Counted from the first letter of the stretch, positions 39,411-49,572 are shown. The stretch is 64,000 bases of DNA from Bacillota bacterium (GCA_023435895.1 JAEZLH010000027.1:1-64000); one strand, 5' to 3'. The notes: a model not told the origin generated them from the letters alone. A program made the numbers and translations.

Positions 39411-39489
39411 TGGTATGTTTTACAAGATTGTTATAATGTAAAATTTTGCAATATTTGAACTATCTTTTTCTTTTGCAATCAACTATTTC

Positions 39490-39518
39490 TTGTATAACAT
39501 GGAAAGTAAGGCTATAAT
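39490..39518 (+). promoter_or_regulatory. Promoter of the SpoVB-like gene
   Basis: TTGTAT (39490-39495), 17-nt spacer, TATAAT (39513-39518), 34 nt before the start codon. The -35 is poor. Confidence 0.5.
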
Positions 39519-39551
39519 CTTAATTACTTAGGATAAATAAAGGAGTATGTT

Positions 39552-41258
39552 ATGTCGGCAAGAAATAGAAGAAATAATTTTTTAATACAGGGCAGTATCT
39601 TGGCAGCAACTTCTCTGATTGTTAGAATTATAGGGTTGGTTTATCGTATTCCGATGACAAATATAATTGGAATTGAAGGGATGGGTATCTATACTAAGAC
39701 CTTTGAAATATATAATTTTGCGTTAATTTTATCTTCTTATAGCTTGCCGATTGCTGTTTCTAGATTGGTATCTATCAGAAGAATTAATAAAGAATATAAA
39801 AATTCTTATCGAATTTTTGTATGTGCTATGCTTTTTGCTTTTGTTGTTGGCATGATTATGATGTTGGGTATATTTTTCGGAGCGGAAAGGATATCAACTT
39901 TAATATCTAAGGGTAGTAGTTTGACATTTCCTTTACGTATTCTAGCCCCTACTATATTCATCTTTGCAATTATGGGTGTTTTAAGAGGATACTTTCAGGG
40001 AAAGAACACGATGATTCCTACCGCTATGTCCCAATTAATCGAACAGATTGTGAATGCAATTGTAAGTATAGGTGCATCTTATATTTTCGTCATGAATTTC
40101 ACTGCATCGGTGAATCTTGCATCCTATGGGGCAGCAGGAGGTACATTAGGAACGCTAATCGGAGCATTAATGGGTTTGATTTTTCTTTGTTTTGTATTTA
40201 TCATTTATCGTCCAGTGCTAAATAAGCAAATTAGAAAAGATAAGGATGAATACCGTGAATCTTATAGTACAATATTTAAGCTGTTACTTATCACCGTAGC
40301 ACCGATAATCCTAAGTCAAACTGTTTATCAAATTAGCGGTATCCTCGATGTTACCATTTTCTCAAATATAATGAGTACTAAGCATATCAGTAGATTTGAT
40401 TTAGAAGTACTTGAAAAGACTGTGTTAGGTGCATCATATCAAGAGGGTGATATTAATTTTTTATATGGAATCTACGGAACAGAATATAAATTATTATCTA
40501 ACGTACCTGTAGCAGTTGCAACTGCAATGGGAGCAACAATCATTACCACGATATCCGCTGCATACTCCAAGGGTATGAGAGATGTAATTATGGAGAAAGT
40601 TCATGCAGCTATTAAGTTTAACATGATTGTAGCAATTCCTTCCGCTGTTGGTATGGGTGTGTTGGCTGCTCCGATTTTGAAAATGTTATTTCACGAAGAA
40701 TACATCCTACCTGCTAATTTATTAATGCTGGGCAGTATAGCTATTGTGTTCTTTGCACTTTCAACCTTATCTTCTTCCGTGTTACAGGGAATTAATCGCT
40801 TACGGGTTCCGGTAATAAATTCTGCAATTTCTCTTGGGATTCATGTTGTCTTTTTGGTTTTATTACTGCATTTTACACCCTTAAGTACATATGCACTCGT
40901 AATCGGAAATGTAACCTTTGCATTAGTGGTATGTGTATTAAATTGGCTGTCAATAGAAAAATATCTTGGCTATAAGCAAGAAATATTAAAAACCTTTGTT
41001 GTGCCGACCATCAGTGCTGGATTTATGGGCATTGTTACGTTCTTTACTTATAAAGGATTAATGTCGTTCTTTACTTATAAAGGATTCATGTCATCACAAG
41101 GAAATAACAATATCGCTATTATCGTTACAATTCCAGTAGCTGTGATAGTGTACTTTGCTTTCTTGATTTTCTTAAAGGGAGTGGAAGAGGAAGAATTGAA
41201 ATCAATTCCAAAGGGTACTGCCCTGGTTCGAATATTAAAAAAATTACATTTGATATAG
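39552..41258 (+). CDS. SpoVB/MurJ-like MOP flippase
   Basis: Polysaccharide-type transporter of the MOP superfamily, 568 aa, about 14 transmembrane helices. The N-terminus NNFLIQGSILAATSLIVRII followed by GLVYRIPMTNIIG is typical of SpoVB-like lipid-linked precursor flippases for cell wall or spore cortex. An in-frame 27-bp duplication gives FFTYKGLMS then FFTYKGFMS near residues 496-513, in a periplasmic-loop-like position. ATG 39552 follows AAAGGAG. Confidence 0.88.
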   Translation: MSARNRRNNFLIQGSILAATSLIVRIIGLVYRIPMTNIIGIEGMGIYTKTFEIYNFALILSSYSLPIAVSRLVSIRRINKEYKNSYRIFVCAMLFAFVVGMIMMLGIFFGAERISTLISKGSSLTFPLRILAPTIFIFAIMGVLRGYFQGKNTMIPTAMSQLIEQIVNAIVSIGASYIFVMNFTASVNLASYGAAGGTLGTLIGALMGLIFLCFVFIIYRPVLNKQIRKDKDEYRESYSTIFKLLLITVAPIILSQTVYQISGILDVTIFSNIMSTKHISRFDLEVLEKTVLGASYQEGDINFLYGIYGTEYKLLSNVPVAVATAMGATIITTISAAYSKGMRDVIMEKVHAAIKFNMIVAIPSAVGMGVLAAPILKMLFHEEYILPANLLMLGSIAIVFFALSTLSSSVLQGINRLRVPVINSAISLGIHVVFLVLLLHFTPLSTYALVIGNVTFALVVCVLNWLSIEKYLGYKQEILKTFVVPTISAGFMGIVTFFTYKGLMSFFTYKGFMSSQGNNNIAIIVTIPVAVIVYFAFLIFLKGVEEEELKSIPKGTALVRILKKLHLI

Positions 41259-41363
41259 TAAGGTATCATTCTTTTGGCAAGATATTGCTTGTTTCCATAT
41301 TTTTAACAGATATGTATAATCATGAAAATAATGGAGATAATTAATGCCGAAGGAGTGGTTTCT

Positions 41364-42026
41364 ATGAAGTTGAAAAAGGCATCGATTTATCTCTTAAGTT
41401 TCGTTTTAATATGTGTAATGTTCTCGGTATGTTATTATATAAGTTATATTCGTGCCTTGAACGATTTTAATAGTAAAGCAATTGAACATAAGGAGCAGTT
41501 GACTGCGCTGAATAATAAGCCGACACCCACAACAGCGGTGTCACAGACAGACAACGGGGTTCCTGTTATTAACACGGAGGCAATTACCGTTAAACCGTCA
41601 ACCAAATATACCTTGGAAACCTATGATTTAAAGACGGATACAACACAAACGGAGGAATTAAATCCCCCTGCCTATTTGGTAGGCCTGACCAGGGAAGAGG
41701 TATTGAAGTACTTGGATTCCTATATGAATGACTTACCTTTATCGGAGTATAATAAGGGATTAATTTCTTACGAATTGATATCGTTTACTGCCGATCAGAT
41801 TGTTATTAAGAAAACTTACAATAAGGATTTTGTCCCAAGTATGTTTTATGTAGCCATTAAAGAAGGTAAGGTAATCGTATATAACAGTGATCAAAAGAGT
41901 GTGTTTAAGTATACAGAAATTGAAGCACAGAACCTTTCTGAAGAAGATCGTACTGCTTTGACAAAGGGAATTTATGTAAATAGCGAGGAAGAGTTATATT
42001 CATTACTAGAAAGTTATTCTAGTTAA
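41364..42026 (+). CDS. Membrane-anchored protein with BofC-like C-terminus
   Basis: 220 aa. One N-terminal signal-anchor helix (about residues 7-29), a Thr/Pro-rich linker, then a soluble domain with LVGLTREEVLKYLDSYM and an ending VYVNSEEELYSLLESYSS-like region (here GIYVNSEEELYSLLESYSS) that resembles the BofC C-terminal domain of Lachnospiraceae proteins. If so, it may act in forespore/mother-cell signalling. ATG 41364 has AAGGAG eight bases upstream; an earlier ATG at 41322 lacks one. Confidence 0.65.
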   Translation: MKLKKASIYLLSFVLICVMFSVCYYISYIRALNDFNSKAIEHKEQLTALNNKPTPTTAVSQTDNGVPVINTEAITVKPSTKYTLETYDLKTDTTQTEELNPPAYLVGLTREEVLKYLDSYMNDLPLSEYNKGLISYELISFTADQIVIKKTYNKDFVPSMFYVAIKEGKVIVYNSDQKSVFKYTEIEAQNLSEEDRTALTKGIYVNSEEELYSLLESYSS

Positions 42027-42074
42027 GAGCGATACAGTTCAGATGATGACAATTGCAAGAAAAAATATTGGTGT

Positions 42075-42142
42075 ACTCTCCTGATAATTAATCCTGATTT
42101 CATATAATTATGAATCGGAAAAGATTATCAGGAGAGTTTTTT
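42075..42142 (+). terminator. Strong nested intrinsic terminator
   Basis: Perfect 14-bp stem ACTCTCCTGATAAT (42075-42088) / ATTATCAGGAGAGT (42124-42137) with an inner hairpin (GATTTCATA/TATGAATC), then TTTTTTG. Confidence 0.93.
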
Positions 42143-42292
42143 GTTTTTGATGGTATCATTTTTAGAGAAGATATTCTTTTAGGAAAAGAATTGCTAATGA
42201 ACTTTGTTGAATGATCCACCCTAATCAATTATTAAAATTAGTTTAAAAATAAAAAAGAAGCCTAAAGAAATCCTTATAAAAGAAAGAAAGTC

Positions 42293-42321
42293 TTGAAATA
42301 ATCCTTTGGGTAAAATATAAT
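42293..42321 (+). promoter_or_regulatory. Promoter of the flavoprotein gene
   Basis: TTGAAA (42293-42298), 17-nt spacer, TATAAT (42316-42321), 39 nt before GTG 42360. The rest of the gap (42143-42292) shows no feature. Confidence 0.6.
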
Positions 42322-42359
42322 GAAACACATATAAAAACGAAACGTACGGAGGCATCAGG

Positions 42360-43577
42360 GTGGAATATGAAGTGATTGTCATTGGAGCAGGAGCATCCGG
42401 CTTGACCGCAGCAATCTCAGCGGCAAGACAGGGAAGCAAGGTTTTGGTGATAGAACGTAAGGAGAAAGCCGGTAAAAAAATATTGGCAACAGGCAACGGT
42501 AAATGTAATTTTACCAATATGGTACAAACGCCTGACTGCTATCGCTCGGATGACAGCGCATTTCCTATGAAGGTGCTGTCTTGTTTTGACACCAATCAAA
42601 CACTTCAATTCTTCAGAGAACTTGGAATCTATCCCAAAAATCGTGATGGATATCTTTATCCTAACTCGGAACAAGCAGCCAGTGTAGTGCAGGTGCTTTT
42701 AATGGAATGTGAGCGATTGGGTGTAGAATTTCGATATAATGAATTAGTGAGTCAGATTAAAAGTCCCGACTTCACAGTAATTACTAATATACAAAGTTAC
42801 AAAGGGAATAAACTAATACTTGCAGCAGGAGGATGTGCTTCGCCCCAGCACGGAACCGATGGAATTGGCTTTCGATTGGCAGAAAGTCTAGGGCATTCCA
42901 TTATCAAACCGCTCCCGGCCTTGGTGCAGTTAAGATCTTCCGATAAATGTTGTAAAACCGCTTCCGGTGTTCGAACTCAGGCTAAGGTTGAGTTATATTC
43001 TAATAATAAGCTGATTGGGGAAGAAAGCGGAGAAGTTCTATTTACGGATTATGGCATATCGGGTATCCCCGTAATGCAAATCAGCCGATATGCTGCTAAG
43101 GCATTGGAACGTAAAGAACAGCTGAACTTGCAGCTGGATTTTATGCAGGAATTATCGTTGGAGGAATTAACAGCATTCTTATATGAAAGAATACAGCAAG
43201 GTTCTTTTAAAACTGCCGAAGAGCTAATGATAGGATTATTAAATCATAAGCTTTCCTATATCATACTGAATAAGTCCGGTGTGGATATTACGAAAAAGGC
43301 AACAAAAGTAACAGATAAGGAAGTAAACGAATTAGCCCGGAATATAAAACGATTTAGTTTATCAATTAATGGCACGAACTCCTTTGAACATGCGCAGGTA
43401 TGCGCAGGGGGAGTATCAACCTCTGAAATTCACCAAACCACCCTGGAATCCAAGCTTCGCAAGAAGCTTTACCTGACCGGTGAACTAATCGATGTAGATG
43501 GAACCTGTGGAGGATATAACCTCCAATGGGCTTGGAGCACCGGATATCTTGCCGGGAAAGCAGCCGGACGGAAGTAA
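42360..43577 (+). CDS. HI0933/BaiN-type flavoprotein
   Basis: FAD-dependent oxidoreductase of the HI0933-like family, 405 aa. Dinucleotide motif VIVIGAGASGLTAAISAARQ, then KKILATGNGKCNFTN, a typical signature, and the C-terminal GGYNLQWAWSTGYLAGKAAG. Substrate unknown; relatives act on flavin- or bile-acid-type substrates. Start is GTG 42360, with GGAGG seven bases upstream. Its last codons are copied in a direct repeat. Confidence 0.88.
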   Translation: MEYEVIVIGAGASGLTAAISAARQGSKVLVIERKEKAGKKILATGNGKCNFTNMVQTPDCYRSDDSAFPMKVLSCFDTNQTLQFFRELGIYPKNRDGYLYPNSEQAASVVQVLLMECERLGVEFRYNELVSQIKSPDFTVITNIQSYKGNKLILAAGGCASPQHGTDGIGFRLAESLGHSIIKPLPALVQLRSSDKCCKTASGVRTQAKVELYSNNKLIGEESGEVLFTDYGISGIPVMQISRYAAKALERKEQLNLQLDFMQELSLEELTAFLYERIQQGSFKTAEELMIGLLNHKLSYIILNKSGVDITKKATKVTDKEVNELARNIKRFSLSINGTNSFEHAQVCAGGVSTSEIHQTTLESKLRKKLYLTGELIDVDGTCGGYNLQWAWSTGYLAGKAAGRK

Positions 43578-43674
43578 TCATAAGTAGTAGACTCATAGTA
43601 ATAAGCCAATGCATGAACAATTTGTTGAACCCTATAAGGACGGAAGTAATCATAAGTAGTAAGCTCATAGTAAT
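43566..43674 (+). repeat. 37-bp direct repeat copying the gene 3' end
   Basis: Copies 43566-43602 and 43638-43674, start to start 72 bp, differ at two positions. The first copy contains the last codons and stop (TAA 43575-43577) of the flavoprotein gene. Confidence 0.9.
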
Positions 43675-43769
43675 GGTCATTCAAAAATGAGGCTAGAATT
43701 GAATTTATATAAATATAGTACTAATAGAAGTATCCGTGATAAGAAACAATCAAAAAGAATAGGAGTACA

Positions 43770-45368
43770 ATGATCCGTATTTCACAAATAAAATTATCAA
43801 TAAAACATAATGAGAATGATATGCTTCAGGCAATCGCCAAAGCACTCAAAGTACCAGTAAAAAAGATAATAAATTACCAAATCATAAAGAAATCCATAGA
43901 TGCAAGAAAAGAAGCAGTGAAATTTATCTATACCATAGATGCTACTCTTCAAACAGAAGGAAAGGAAACACAAGCTTCGCTTATCAAGCAATCCCATAAT
44001 CCCAATATTTCTATCTCTGAGAAAGCAAGCTATTCCTTTGCGCCAAGCGGATCGGAAAAACTGAAACACCGCCCGGTGGTAGTGGGAAGCGGACCTGGGG
44101 GATTATTCGCCGGATGGATGCTTGCAAGGAATGGCTATCAACCGCTCATCATTGAGCGAGGGGCACAGATTAATAAGCGAGTTCAGGCTGTAGAGCATTT
44201 TTGGAATACAAATGAGTTAAATCCAGAGTGTAATGTACAGTTTGGGGAAGGTGGTGCAGGCACCTTTTCCGATGGTAAATTAAATACAATGGTGAAAGAC
44301 AGCTTTCTTCGCTATCCGCTTGTAATGGAGACCTTTGTAAAGTTTGGAGCTCCAGCTGAGATTTTATATTTGAATAAACCCCATATCGGCACGGATCAAC
44401 TTCGTTATGTGGTGGAAAATATGAGAAATGATATCATTAAACTGGGCGGCGAGGTACGCTTTGAGACGAAATTAACTGATTTATTCATAGAAGATGGAAA
44501 ACTGAAGGCAATCGAACTGGATCATAAGGAAAAGATTGCTTGTGAAGTATTAATACCGGCGATTGGACATAGCGCTAGAGACACTTTTGATATGTTTTAT
44601 AAAAGAGGATTAAAGCTTACTCCGAAAGCCTTTGCAATCGGGCTTCGCATTGAACATAAACAGAGTTTAATCAGCAAATCTCAATATGGAGCGGATTATA
44701 TTCATTTACCCTCAGCAGATTATAAGCTTACTCATCAGACCACCTCAGGAAGGGGAGTATATTCCTTCTGTATGTGCCCGGGAGGCTTTGTGGTGAACGC
44801 ATCTTCTGAAAACGGTTATCTAGCGGTGAACGGAATGAGCAATTACAAACGAGATGAAGAGAATGCCAATAGTGCCATTGTGGTGACGGTACAGCCGGAG
44901 GATTTTGGCGGAGAAGGACCCTTACGTGGTGTGGAATTTCAACGAAGATGGGAGCAGGCAGCTTACCTGGCAGGGAAGGGCAGTGTGCCGGTACAGTTAC
45001 TTGGAGACTTGTTAAGAAACAAGGATAGTGTTACAATCGGTAATATCACGCCGAATATCAAGGGGGCATATCGTTTGACTAATTTAACGGAGTGCCTACC
45101 GAATCAGGTAATTGATTCCATTAAAGAAGGTGTTCTTGCTTTTGATAAAAGGATAAAAGGATTTGGAGATGAAGAGGCCATCCTTTCCGGCGTGGAGAGT
45201 AGGACTTCTTCACCGGTTCGTATGGAACGAGATGCGAACTTTCAAAGTAATATTCCTGGGATTTACCCATGTGGTGAAGGGGCCGGATATGCGGGCGGAA
45301 TCACATCGGCAGCCATAGATGGAATTAAGGTTTTTGAAGGAATTGCAAGCAAATATTTACCCTATTGA
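43770..45368 (+). CDS. FAD-dependent dehydrogenase (COG2509-like)
   Basis: 532 aa. An N-terminal domain of about 90 residues precedes the FAD motif VVVGSGPGGLFAGWMLARNG; FGEGGAGTFSDGKLNT, GHSARDTFDMFYKRG and the C-terminal PCGEGAGYAGGITSAAIDG are typical of uncharacterised NAD(FAD)-utilising dehydrogenases. Substrate unknown. ATG 43770 follows AGGAG. proB starts 32 nt after the stop. Confidence 0.88.
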   Translation: MIRISQIKLSIKHNENDMLQAIAKALKVPVKKIINYQIIKKSIDARKEAVKFIYTIDATLQTEGKETQASLIKQSHNPNISISEKASYSFAPSGSEKLKHRPVVVGSGPGGLFAGWMLARNGYQPLIIERGAQINKRVQAVEHFWNTNELNPECNVQFGEGGAGTFSDGKLNTMVKDSFLRYPLVMETFVKFGAPAEILYLNKPHIGTDQLRYVVENMRNDIIKLGGEVRFETKLTDLFIEDGKLKAIELDHKEKIACEVLIPAIGHSARDTFDMFYKRGLKLTPKAFAIGLRIEHKQSLISKSQYGADYIHLPSADYKLTHQTTSGRGVYSFCMCPGGFVVNASSENGYLAVNGMSNYKRDEENANSAIVVTVQPEDFGGEGPLRGVEFQRRWEQAAYLAGKGSVPVQLLGDLLRNKDSVTIGNITPNIKGAYRLTNLTECLPNQVIDSIKEGVLAFDKRIKGFGDEEAILSGVESRTSSPVRMERDANFQSNIPGIYPCGEGAGYAGGITSAAIDGIKVFEGIASKYLPY

Positions 45369-45399
45369 TCATACATCAGAGATACCATTGGAGGAATTT

Positions 45400-46263
45400 A
45401 TGCAAACCAGAGAAATGTTAAAGGATAGAAAGAGAATCGTAATAAAAATCGGGTCATCTTCATTAACCCATCAACAAACAGGCAGCCTTGATCTTGATAA
45501 AATGGAACGGCTGGTTCGTATTCTTACCGATCTTAGGAATCAGGGTAAGGATGTGATACTGGTTACATCCGGTGCGATTGCTGTGGGAAGAAAATCCCTT
45601 GGTTTAAAAGAACGACCCACTCTGCGTTCCATGAAGCAGGCATGTGCAGCGGTTGGTCAGGCCAGTCTGATGATGATTTATCAGAAGCTTTTTGCAGAGT
45701 ATAATCAAACTGCCGCTCAAATCTTATTAACCAAGTATACCATGATTAATGAGGTTAGCCGAATTAACGCAGCTAACACGTTTAATGAATTGTTTAAGTT
45801 AGGGGTAATCCCAATCGTTAATGAGAATGATACCGTATCCACGGAAGAGCTGGATTTGGATTTTGGCGATAATGATACGCTTTCTGCAATTGTTACCGCT
45901 TTGGTGGGAGGAGATCTTTTGATCTTATTATCTGATATTGATGGTCTTTATACAGACGACCCAAATAAAAATGAGAATGCAAAGTTAATTCCTTATGTTG
46001 AAACCATCAGTGAGGAGTTGAATGCAATGGCAAAGGATTCATCAAGCTCTGTTGGAACCGGCGGCATGGCAACAAAAGTATCCGCAGCAAGGCTTGCCAC
46101 TGCATCCGGTGCTGATATGGTAATTACCAATGGAGAAAATGTTAGAAATATTATTTCGATTATAACAGGAAAAGAAATTGGCACTCTTTTTCAGTCCAAC
46201 AAGGTAGAAGATTTTAATATTATGAATTATATTTCATCCAAGCAGTATCAGGACGAAAAGTAG
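45400..46263 (+). CDS. proB: Glutamate 5-kinase
   Basis: First step of proline synthesis, 287 aa, amino-acid kinase fold without the C-terminal PUA domain of E. coli ProB. Seen: RIVIKIGSSSLTH, VTSGAIAVGRKSLGL, VNENDTVSTEEL, LLSDIDGLYTDDP and GTGGMATKVSAA. ATG 45400 follows GGAGG; a longer frame from 45319 overlaps the upstream gene and was not used. proA lies 1.1 kb downstream. Confidence 0.96.
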   Translation: MQTREMLKDRKRIVIKIGSSSLTHQQTGSLDLDKMERLVRILTDLRNQGKDVILVTSGAIAVGRKSLGLKERPTLRSMKQACAAVGQASLMMIYQKLFAEYNQTAAQILLTKYTMINEVSRINAANTFNELFKLGVIPIVNENDTVSTEELDLDFGDNDTLSAIVTALVGGDLLILLSDIDGLYTDDPNKNENAKLIPYVETISEELNAMAKDSSSSVGTGGMATKVSAARLATASGADMVITNGENVRNIISIITGKEIGTLFQSNKVEDFNIMNYISSKQYQDEK

Positions 46264-46387
46264 TTCTATGAAATAGAAATATTTGACTGGGTATCAACAG
46301 CTTTGTCGATATTATGGCAATGGTAATTTGTATAAAGCAAATACTTTCTATACAGCGTTTTTATATAGGAATTAAGGAATGTATAAT

Positions 46388-46430
46388 ATAAAATATAAGT
46401 AAATCACTAAAATATAAGTAAATACTGAAA
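46388..46430 (+). repeat. Short 19-bp tandem repeat
   Basis: AAAATATAAGTAAATCACT followed by AAAATATAAGTAAATACTG and then a decayed AAATATAA, just before the UPF0291 gene. AT-rich; could mimic or spread promoter -10 sequences. Confidence 0.6.
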
Positions 46431-46451
46431 TATAATTATGACGGAGGAATC

Positions 46452-46667
46452 ATGGACGATACAAGAATTGCAAGAATTAATGAATTATATCATAAGTCAC
46501 AAGCCGAGGGATTAAGCGAAGCGGAGAAGGAAGAGCAGGTCACACTTCGAAAGGAGTATGTGGCATCTATTCGCAGAAATCTTAGAGGAACCTTGGAACA
46601 GGTATCCTTAGTAAATCCGGACGGTACTGTTGTAAATGCGTCTGATTTAAGAAAAAAGGATAAATAA
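46452..46667 (+). CDS. UPF0291 (DUF896) small protein
   Basis: 71 aa; ARINELYHKSQAEGLSEAEK and the helical hairpin followed by RRNLRGTLE are typical of the YnzC/DUF896 family, of unknown function. ATG 46452 has CGGAGGA upstream. The stop TAA is followed directly by the ATG of the cyclo-ligase, so the two are coupled. Confidence 0.9.
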   Translation: MDDTRIARINELYHKSQAEGLSEAEKEEQVTLRKEYVASIRRNLRGTLEQVSLVNPDGTVVNASDLRKKDK

Positions 46668-47261
46668 ATGACAAAAGATGAAATCAGGGTCACAAAACGG
46701 AGACAACGGGATGAACTGAGTAAGAAAGAACAAGAACAATTGGGAGTTTTAATCCGTGACCGATTATTTCAAAGTGAAGAGTATAGGAAAAGTAATTCAG
46801 TTTTTACCTATGTATCCTTTCGAAATGAAGTAGATACGAAGATAATTATCAATCAGTCGTTGAAAGACCATAAGAAAGTATTTGTTCCCAGAGTAGAACA
46901 AGAGCGGATGAATTTTTATGAGATAAAAAGTATCAACGAACTATCACCCAGTTCCATGGGGATACTGGAACCCACTGGAAAGAATGAATTAAGATATCAG
47001 AATAAGGAACAGGGTGAAGCGCAGGAAAACCTTTTGATGCTTTTGCCGGGTCTTGCTTTTGACTACAAGGGAAATCGTATTGGTTATGGTGCTGGATATT
47101 ACGACCGTTACCTCAGTGAAGTTGGAGTAGAGCGATTTAATAAAATAGCGCTAGGCTATGATTTTCAGATGGAAGAAGGTATTATATTCGATAAATTTGA
47201 TATCAAGGTGGATGGAATTATTACACCTACTGGGTATATAGATTGTCATAAAGTGCTTTAA
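46668..47261 (+). CDS. 5-formyltetrahydrofolate cyclo-ligase
   Basis: ATP-dependent conversion of 5-formyl-THF to 5,10-methenyl-THF, 197 aa. N-terminal KRRQRDELSKKE for ATP, PRVEQERMNFYEI, and the signature LPGLAFDYKGNRIGYGAGYY followed by DRYL. It begins immediately after the UPF0291 stop codon. Confidence 0.93.
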   Translation: MTKDEIRVTKRRQRDELSKKEQEQLGVLIRDRLFQSEEYRKSNSVFTYVSFRNEVDTKIIINQSLKDHKKVFVPRVEQERMNFYEIKSINELSPSSMGILEPTGKNELRYQNKEQGEAQENLLMLLPGLAFDYKGNRIGYGAGYYDRYLSEVGVERFNKIALGYDFQMEEGIIFDKFDIKVDGIITPTGYIDCHKVL

Positions 47262-47344
47262 AATAAATTAATGTTCTTCTTATTTAACAATAACATGCTA
47301 TTTATCGCAAATATTTCGCCGAAGGCGAAAGAATGGAGGTTCAA

Positions 47345-48592
47345 ATGGGATATTTAGAGGATATCGGACGCAGGTCAAGAAAGGCTTCCACTTCCTTGGG
47401 ACTGATGTTACAGGAAGAAAAAAATGATGCATTAAGAAAGTGTGCCAATGCACTTTTGACGTCGACAAATGAAATTCTGAAAGCGAATGAGTTGGATGTT
47501 AACAAAGCTGTTGAGAACGGAATGAAAAGTTCTCTGATTGACAGATTGAAATTGACAGAGGACAGGATTCAGGATATGGCAGAGGGCTTAAAGCAAATCT
47601 GTGCTCTGCCGGATCCCATTGGAGAGGTGCTTGGAATGACCGTTCGCCCTAATGGATTAACTATTGGACAGAAAGTGGTACCATTGGGAGTAATCGGAAT
47701 TATCTATGAATCCAGACCTAATGTTACGGCAGATGCCTTCGGACTCTGCTTTAAGACAGGTAATGCAGTTATCTTAAGAGGTGGTAGTGATGCAATTCAC
47801 TCAAATCTTGCTATCGTCAAGGCATTAAGAAGCGGTTTGAAAAGCTGTGGGATTAATGAGGATGTTCTGATTTTAATTGAGGATACCTCAAGAGAAGTGG
47901 CAAAAGAGTTCATGCGTCTGAATCGTTACATAGATGTCTTGATTCCGCGAGGAGGAGAGGGGTTAATTAAAACAGTCGTAGAAAACAGTACTGTACCGGT
48001 AATCGAAACAGGTACCGGAAATTGTCATGTTTATGTAGATGAATATGCAGATTTCCAAATTGCCTTAGATATCATTGTAAATGCTAAAACTCAGCGCCTT
48101 GGGGTGTGCAATGCTTGTGAATCCCTTGTGATTCATGAAAAAATTGCTGAGGAATTCCTTCCGCTGCTTTATGAGTGCCTTAAGGAGAAAGAAGTAGAGA
48201 TGAGAGCGGATGAGAGAGCCTGTGAAATCTGTAAAGGGTTTGAACGAGCATCGGAGCAGGATTATGGAACCGAATATTTGGATAAGATTATCTCGATTAA
48301 AGTGGTAAATAGTATAGAAGCAGCCATAGAACATATTAATTTCTATAGTACCAAGCATTCAGAAGCAATTATCACAAAGGATTATGATCATTCCATGAAA
48401 TTTCTCAATGAGATTGACTCTGCTGCAGTTTATGTAAATGCATCAACCAGGTTCACAGACGGAAATGAATTTGGCTTTGGTGCAGAGATTGGAATTAGTA
48501 CTCAAAAGCTCCATGCCAGAGGACCAATGGGCTTAAAGGCACTTACAACAACAAAATACATTATATTTGGAAATGGCCAGATTAGAAAATAG
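47345..48592 (+). CDS. proA: Gamma-glutamyl phosphate reductase
   Basis: Second step of proline synthesis, NADPH-dependent, 415 aa, standard length. Seen: [44 protein letters not shown] and the catalytic Cys in [17 protein letters not shown] 47345 has GGAGG (47335-47339) upstream; an ATG at 47333 overlaps that ribosome site and is less likely. A small hairpin TTCGCC-GAA-GGCGAA (47316-47330) precedes it. Confidence 0.96.
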   Translation: MGYLEDIGRRSRKASTSLGLMLQEEKNDALRKCANALLTSTNEILKANELDVNKAVENGMKSSLIDRLKLTEDRIQDMAEGLKQICALPDPIGEVLGMTVRPNGLTIGQKVVPLGVIGIIYESRPNVTADAFGLCFKTGNAVILRGGSDAIHSNLAIVKALRSGLKSCGINEDVLILIEDTSREVAKEFMRLNRYIDVLIPRGGEGLIKTVVENSTVPVIETGTGNCHVYVDEYADFQIALDIIVNAKTQRLGVCNACESLVIHEKIAEEFLPLLYECLKEKEVEMRADERACEICKGFERASEQDYGTEYLDKIISIKVVNSIEAAIEHINFYSTKHSEAIITKDYDHSMKFLNEIDSAAVYVNASTRFTDGNEFGFGAEIGISTQKLHARGPMGLKALTTTKYIIFGNGQIRK

Positions 48593-48603
48593 GAGGATAT
48601 TTA

Positions 48604-49572
48604 ATGGCAGACAAGATCTATGATTTTCCATCAGGATTTAATTTTAAGAAATTTATGAGTCGATTTAGTAAAATATTTGGACTTATTGTTGCAATTATAG
48701 TAATTGCAATAATCGCATTCGGTTCCTTTTACACAATTAAGGAACAGGAGCAGGCAGTCGTTACTACTTTTGGTAAAGCAAAAACAGTAGGAACAGCAGG
48801 ATTGCATTTTAAGATACCGGTTATTCAACAGGTTCATAAGGTTGATACCACAATTCAAGGTATTTCAATTGGATATGATAAGGATACTCAAAAAACAGTA
48901 GAAGCTGAATCCATGATGATCACAAAAGACTTTAACTTTGTTAATGTGGATTTCTTCTTAGAGTATAAAGTATCTGATCCGATAAAGGCTCTGTATGCAT
49001 CGGACAAGCCAGAAACTATATTAAAGAGTATTGCTCAGAGCAGTATTCGTATGGTGGTGGGCAGCTATGGTGTAGACAGTGTAATTACAAATGGTAAAAA
49101 TGAGATTCAGGCAGCCATAAAGGAATTAATTCTTGAAAAACTTTCAAAGCAGGATATTGGTATACAGTTGGTTAATATCACAATTCAGGATGCAGAACCC
49201 CCGACAGATAATGTTATGAAGGCATTTAAATCCGTAGAAACTGCGAAGCAGGGTGCTGATACCGCAATAAATAACGCGAATAAATATCAGAACGAGCAGC
49301 TGCCGAAAGCAGATGCCGAGGTGGATAAGATTTTACAAGAGGCAGAATCTACAAAGGCAGAACGTATCAATGAGGCGAATGCAGAAGTATCAAAGTTTAA
49401 TAAAATGTATGAAGAGTATAAAAAATACCCTACCATAACGAAGCAACGTATGTTCTATGAGGCAATGGAGGATGTTCTTCCTACGTTGAAGGTGGTAATC
49501 GATGACGGTGGTTCTGGAGTTCAAAAGCTGTTACCGTTAGATAAATTGATGGAAGGAGTGAAGGCAGAATGA
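48604..49572 (+). CDS. hflK: SPFH/band 7 protein, HflK-like
   Basis: 322 aa. An N-terminal membrane helix (about residues 22-45), then the SPFH/band 7 domain (EQEQAVVTTFGKAKTVG, GLHFKIPVIQQVHKVDT) and a coiled coil with ADAEVDKILQEAESTKAERI. With HflC it would form a membrane complex that controls FtsH proteolysis. It starts 11 nt after proA and overlaps hflC by 4 nt (ATGA). Confidence 0.88.
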   Translation: MADKIYDFPSGFNFKKFMSRFSKIFGLIVAIIVIAIIAFGSFYTIKEQEQAVVTTFGKAKTVGTAGLHFKIPVIQQVHKVDTTIQGISIGYDKDTQKTVEAESMMITKDFNFVNVDFFLEYKVSDPIKALYASDKPETILKSIAQSSIRMVVGSYGVDSVITNGKNEIQAAIKELILEKLSKQDIGIQLVNITIQDAEPPTDNVMKAFKSVETAKQGADTAINNANKYQNEQLPKADAEVDKILQEAESTKAERINEANAEVSKFNKMYEEYKKYPTITKQRMFYEAMEDVLPTLKVVIDDGGSGVQKLLPLDKLMEGVKAE

